Source of the DNA: an uncultured Methylococcaceae bacterium
GTDB lineage: Bacteria; Pseudomonadota; Gammaproteobacteria; Methylococcales; Methylococcaceae
Reading direction: 5' to 3'
Length of the DNA stretch: 8,906 nt
NCBI GenBank assembly: GCA_903910005.1
Contig: CAIVXW010000428.1
Location: 1-8,906, forward strand
A program made the translations under genes and the position numbers. The notes beneath the pieces were generated by a model, which made no database searches, was not told the origin of the DNA, and saw nothing but the letters and a program-made list of their open reading frames with translations. Shown one piece after another: positions 5,340 through 8,906 of this stretch. Position 1 is the first letter of the stretch. Every line of letters begins with the position of its first letter.

Positions 5340-6824
5340 TCAGCCGGAAGCCTGGCCGGTTCTGAGCAGACTTTCTGCCAGATGACTGTCGGCCAGTGCC
5401 TGATCGTACAGGCTTTCATAGCGGCGGGCACTGTGTTCCCAGGAAAAATCACGCGACATGCCGACCTGCTGAATTTGTTGCCACAGGGGTTTGTTGCAGA
5501 ACAGGGCCAGCCCGCGCCGGATGGCCTGCCGCAGACTGTCGGCACTGGATTCGTCAAATACGATACCGGTGGCCTGCTGATGGCCCAGTGTGATCGGGTC
5601 GGCATCGGTGACCGTGTCAGCCAGTCCGCCCACCCGGCGCACGACAGGAACCGAACCATATCGCTGGCTGTACATCTGGGTCAGCCCGCAGGGTTCAAAG
5701 CGGGACGGCATCAGGAACAGATCGGAACCGGCCTCCACCTGGTGGGCCAGGGGTTCGTCGTAGCAGCAAAAAAAGGCAATCCGCTCCGGGTAAAGCTGCG
5801 CCCAGCGTTGCAGCAGCCTCTCGTATCGACCCTCGCCCGTCCCTACAACAACCAGTTGTACCGGCAGTTGCATCAATCCGGGCAGTAACTCGATCAGCAG
5901 ATCAATGCCTTTCTGCTTGACCAGACGCCCAACCCACGCCATCAGGGCCGGGGCCGGATCGGCAGGCCACTGACACTGTTGTTGCAGAACCGCCTTGTTG
6001 CGACAACGGGCCGCAAGGTCATTGCTGTCGAAGCGGGCCGAAATGAATGGATCGGTCGCCGGATTCCAGGCAGCCGGGTCGATACCGTTGAGAATCCCCG
6101 ACAACCGGTCGGCCCGGTGTTGCAGCAGGCCGTCCAGGCCACAGCCAAATTCCGGGCTGCAAATTTCGCGGGCATAGTTCGGGCTGACGGTGTTGATGCG
6201 GTCGGCAAACACCAGTCCGCCCTTGATGAAGCAGAGCTGCTGGTAAAATTCCAGCCCGTCCGGTGACCAGAACCGCTGCGGCAGGCGCAGTTTTTCAAAC
6301 ACCGGGTAGGGGAACAGCCCCTGGTAAGCCAGGTTGTGGATGGTGAAGACTGAAGCAGGCCGCCCCGGTTCGTCACTCAGCAGGGGGGGAATCAGCCCGG
6401 TTTGCCAGTCATTGCAGTGGACGATGTCGGGTTTCCAGTGCAATCCCATCCGGTTCATTGCTACCTCGACCGCGACATGACACAGCAGGGCAAAGCGGTG
6501 CGGATTGTCTTCCCAGGGTTTGCCCTCGGCGTCCAGATACGGATTACCCTCGCGCTCGAAATAGTCTTTGTGGGTCAACAGCCAGACCGGTACGTCGGAA
6601 TCCGGCAATCCACCCTCCAGTATGGCAACACCGGAGCCACCGTGTAATTGTCGATGAGGCTTGAAGTGTCCGGCAGCCACGGCAGCCGGGTAGCCCGGCA
6701 TGAGGATGCGTACATCGTGTCCCAGAGCCTGCAGGGCGATCGGCAGGCTACCGGACACATCAGCCAATCCCCCCGTCTTGATGAGCGGGTAAGCCTCGCT
6801 GGTTACAAACAGGATTTTTTTCAT
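5340..6824 (-). CDS. glgA: Glycogen synthase (ADP-glucose)
   Basis: GlgA transfers glucose from ADP-glucose to the non-reducing end of a growing alpha-1,4-glucan in the cytoplasm. The 494-residue, GT-B fold (GT5) enzyme starts MKKILFVTSEAYPLIKTGGLADV, with the ADP-glucose-binding lysine at K16. Other landmarks are HCNDWQTGLIP (136-146), TIHNLAYQG (161-169), INTVSPNYA (210-218), GILNGID (243-249), GRLVKQKGID (299-308, with R300 and K305) and SRFEPCGLTQMYSQRYGSVPV (374-394) containing the catalytic E377. These positions coincide with E. coli numbering. The length is close to the usual ~480 residues, with a short extra C-terminal tail. The ATG at 6824 overlaps the glgB stop in an ATGA, so the two are probably translated together. 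No glgC or glgP is visible, and glgC would have to lie outside the window. Confidence 0.97.
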   Translation of the reverse strand: MKKILFVTSEAYPLIKTGGLADVSGSLPIALQALGHDVRILMPGYPAAVAAGHFKPHRQLHGGSGVAILEGGLPDSDVPVWLLTHKDYFEREGNPYLDAEGKPWEDNPHRFALLCHVAVEVAMNRMGLHWKPDIVHCNDWQTGLIPPLLSDEPGRPASVFTIHNLAYQGLFPYPVFEKLRLPQRFWSPDGLEFYQQLCFIKGGLVFADRINTVSPNYAREICSPEFGCGLDGLLQHRADRLSGILNGIDPAAWNPATDPFISARFDSNDLAARCRNKAVLQQQCQWPADPAPALMAWVGRLVKQKGIDLLIELLPGLMQLPVQLVVVGTGEGRYERLLQRWAQLYPERIAFFCCYDEPLAHQVEAGSDLFLMPSRFEPCGLTQMYSQRYGSVPVVRRVGGLADTVTDADPITLGHQQATGIVFDESSADSLRQAIRRGLALFCNKPLWQQIQQVGMSRDFSWEHSARRYESLYDQALADSHLAESLLRTGQASG

Positions 6825-8906
6825 TCATCCGTTTCCGGGGCTGATTCCGCCAGGATGGGTTCCGGCGATTCGAGGGCCAGCACGATGCCGGCCATCGGCG
6901 GCAGCGTAATGCTGATGGAGTACGGACGTCCCATCCATTCACGGGCATCTGCCTCCCGAACAGCGTTGCCGACGTTGCTGCCGCCGTACCAGGTGGAATC
7001 AGAGTTGAACAATTCACGGTAGGTGCCGGGTTCCGGCACACCAATGCGGTAATCGTGGCGGACGACCGGGGTAAAGTTGAATGCCATGACCAGGAATTGA
7101 TCCTGGTCGCGCCGGAGGTAAATCAGGATGGATTTGGACCAGTCGTGACAGTCGATCCATTCAAAACCCTGCGGGTCAAAATCAAGCGCGTACAGGGCCG
7201 GTTGTGCCCGGTACAGGCGATTCAGGTCAGCCACCAGCCGGGCCAGTCCGTGATGAAAACGGTATTCCAGCAAATGCCACTCCAGCCCTGTGGCGTGATT
7301 CCACTCGTGGCCCTGGCCAAACTCGCAGCCCATGAACAGGAGTTTTTTGCCTGGATAGGTAAACATCAGGGTGTAAAGCAACCGCAGATTGGCAAACCGC
7401 TGCCATTCATCACCCGGCATTTTGTACAGCATGGATTGCTTGCCGTGCACAACTTCATCGTGTGAAAACGGCAGGATGAAGTTTTCGGTAAAGGCGTAGA
7501 GCAGGCCAAAAGTGAGTTGATCGTGGTGGTATTGCCGGTGTACCGGATCCTTGCTCATGTACAGCAGGGTATCGTGCATCCAGCCCATGTTCCATTTCAT
7601 TGAAAAGCCCAGCCCGCCGGTCCAGGTGGGGCGGGTTACCTGTGGCCAGGCGGTGGATTCCTCAGCCATGACCAGAATGTTGGGAAACTGCTGGTGGGTT
7701 ACGGTGTTGAGTTCACGCAAAAATGCAATCGCTTCCAGGTTTTCGTTGCCACCGTACTTGTTGGGTATCCAGTCACCGGGTTGCCGTGAGTAGTCGAGAT
7801 ACAGCATGGAGGCCACGGCATCGACCCGCAGACCGTCAATGTGGAACTCTTCCAGCCAGAACATGGCACTGCCAATCAGGAAATTGCGAACCTCGTTGCG
7901 GCCATAGTTGTAAATCAGTGTTCCCCAGTCACGGTGTTCTCCCAGGCGGGGATCGGCATGCTCATAAAGGGGGGTGCCATCAAACCGGGCCAGACCGTGG
8001 GCATCCTTGGGGAAATGGGCGGGCACCCAGTCCAGCAGTACGCCGATGCCGTGCCGGTGGCAATAATCCACGAAGTAACGAAAATCGTCCGGGCTGCCAA
8101 ACCGGCTGGTGGGCGCGAAGTAGCCGGTGGTCTGATAGCCCCAGGAAGCATCCAGCGGGTGTTCGGTGATGGGTAACAGTTCGATATGGGTGAAGCCCTG
8201 CGCGAGGCTATAATCAACCAGTTGATGGGCCAGTTCCCGATACCCCGGAAACCCGCCATTTTCATCCCGTTTCCAGGAGCCCGGATGCACCTCGTAAATC
8301 GACAGGGGTTCGTGCAGCCAGTCGTGCTGCTGACGCTGCGCCATCCAGTCGTCGTCCTGCCACTGGTGAGCCGTGCCGGATACGACGATGGAGGCGGTAT
8401 TGGGGCGCAACTCGAAACGTTGGCCGTAGGGATCGGTTTTGAGCAGTATCTCGCCACTGTGGCGATTGCGTATCTCGAACTTGTACAGGGTTCCGTCCGG
8501 TATGCCGGGAATGAACAACTCCCATACGCCGCTCCCTCCCCGCACCCGCATGGGATGACTGCGGCCATCCCAGTCGTTGAAGTCACCGGTGACGCTGACC
8601 CGCTCGGCGTTGGGAGCCCAGGTGGCAAACAATATGCCTGACACGCCGTCGACCGTGTGGGGGTGGGCACCGAGTACCCGGTAGATGTGCCAGTGTTTGC
8701 CCTCGCCATAAAGGTAGAGGTCAAAATCAGCCAACTGGGGTGGAAAGGTGTAGGGATCAATGCGGGTTCGGGTTTGACCGGCCTGATCGACCCAGGAAAT
8801 GGAACAGTGCCCGACCGGTTCGGTGTGCGGGAGAGACACTTCAAACACGTCGGTTCCCGCTACGCGCTGCATTTCCGCATTTTGCTTGCCGAAGCGGGCC
8901 GAACCG
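6821..8906 (-). CDS. glgB: 1,4-alpha-glucan branching enzyme, 5' end outside window
   Basis: GlgB cuts alpha-1,4-glucan and rejoins the segment by an alpha-1,6 bond to branch glycogen. The frame is open to the right edge, so the gene is incomplete at its 5' end. The first in-frame ATG (8872) is probably internal: the 11 codons before it are open, and comparison with E. coli GlgB suggests roughly 40-50 residues lie beyond the edge. Numbered from that ATG, the end of the N1 module is followed by the CBM48 module (about 65-165, GVSGILFATWAPNAERVSVTG), then the GH13 barrel from about 190 (SIYEVHPGSWKR). Catalytic residues are D351 in GLRVDAV (nucleophile), E404 in VMAEES (acid/base) and D472 in SHDEVVHGK. 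The C-terminal all-beta domain ends normally. The stop overlaps the glgA start by 4 bp. Confidence 0.97.
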   Translation of the reverse strand, partial: GSARFGKQNAEMQRVAGTDVFEVSLPHTEPVGHCSISWVDQAGQTRTRIDPYTFPPQLADFDLYLYGEGKHWHIYRVLGAHPHTVDGVSGILFATWAPNAERVSVTGDFNDWDGRSHPMRVRGGSGVWELFIPGIPDGTLYKFEIRNRHSGEILLKTDPYGQRFELRPNTASIVVSGTAHQWQDDDWMAQRQQHDWLHEPLSIYEVHPGSWKRDENGGFPGYRELAHQLVDYSLAQGFTHIELLPITEHPLDASWGYQTTGYFAPTSRFGSPDDFRYFVDYCHRHGIGVLLDWVPAHFPKDAHGLARFDGTPLYEHADPRLGEHRDWGTLIYNYGRNEVRNFLIGSAMFWLEEFHIDGLRVDAVASMLYLDYSRQPGDWIPNKYGGNENLEAIAFLRELNTVTHQQFPNILVMAEESTAWPQVTRPTWTGGLGFSMKWNMGWMHDTLLYMSKDPVHRQYHHDQLTFGLLYAFTENFILPFSHDEVVHGKQSMLYKMPGDEWQRFANLRLLYTLMFTYPGKKLLFMGCEFGQGHEWNHATGLEWHLLEYRFHHGLARLVADLNRLYRAQPALYALDFDPQGFEWIDCHDWSKSILIYLRRDQDQFLVMAFNFTPVVRHDYRIGVPEPGTYRELFNSDSTWYGGSNVGNAVREADAREWMGRPYSISITLPPMAGIVLALESPEPILAESAPETDE

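Noticed and set aside
5336..5659. In-frame upstream extension of the mini-secretin gene
   Set aside because: The extra 108 codons lie entirely within glgA in another frame. The start at 5335 exposes a good signal peptide.
7915..8844. Long minus-strand open frame (309 codons) inside glgB
   Set aside because: It overlaps the clearly conserved glgB frame completely. Its translation is low-complexity in S, T, P and R with no recognisable motif, as expected for a shifted frame in GC-rich coding DNA.
8870..8872. ATG as the true start of glgB
   Set aside because: The frame stays open to the window edge and the protein from here lacks about 50 residues of the usual N1 module. The real start is probably outside the window.

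Overview
This 8.9 kb window is almost entirely coding. It carries nine genes in a row on the minus strand and a short unrelated fragment on the plus strand at the left edge. The gene set (scpA-scpB-rluB next to yciO and a small M50 protease, plus glgB-glgA) and the protein sequences (RluB and YciO closely match the E. coli proteins as I recall them) point to a gammaproteobacterium. Base composition looks GC-rich by eye, but I did not calculate it. I cannot name the genus.

In transcription order, from the right edge to the left, the genes are: glgB (glycogen branching enzyme, 5' end cut by the window), glgA (ADP-glucose glycogen synthase), a small exported secretin-like protein without a pore domain, a xylose-isomerase-like TIM-barrel enzyme of unknown substrate, yciO (Sua5/YrdC/YciO family), a site-2-type M50 membrane metalloprotease, scpA and scpB (kleisin and winged-helix partners of the SMC condensin), and rluB (23S rRNA pseudouridine synthase).

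Spacing is very tight. glgB/glgA overlap by 4 bp, glgA and the secretin-like gene are 4 bp apart, and the next gaps are 15, 24 and 30 bp. The protease and scpA overlap by 4 bp, scpA/scpB by 8 bp and scpB/rluB by 68 bp. No gap is large enough for an ordinary promoter or terminator, so the simplest reading is one polycistronic unit. It joins glycogen synthesis to chromosome segregation and ribosome modification. Internal promoters inside coding sequence cannot be excluded.

The left ~180 bp carries the 3' end of a plus-strand reading frame that converges on rluB. It resembles the N-terminal DNA-binding part of an HNH-type restriction endonuclease and ends early, so it looks like a degraded accessory gene.

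Most genes are ordinary housekeeping genes. The points worth a second look are the glg-scp gene linkage, the orphan mini-secretin, the TIM-barrel enzyme beside yciO, and the scpB/rluB overlap. That overlap encodes two low-complexity tails in different frames and contains an A8 run and a G-quadruplex-type motif. I found no RNA gene, CRISPR array, insertion sequence or clear terminator, and no convincing new multi-gene system.
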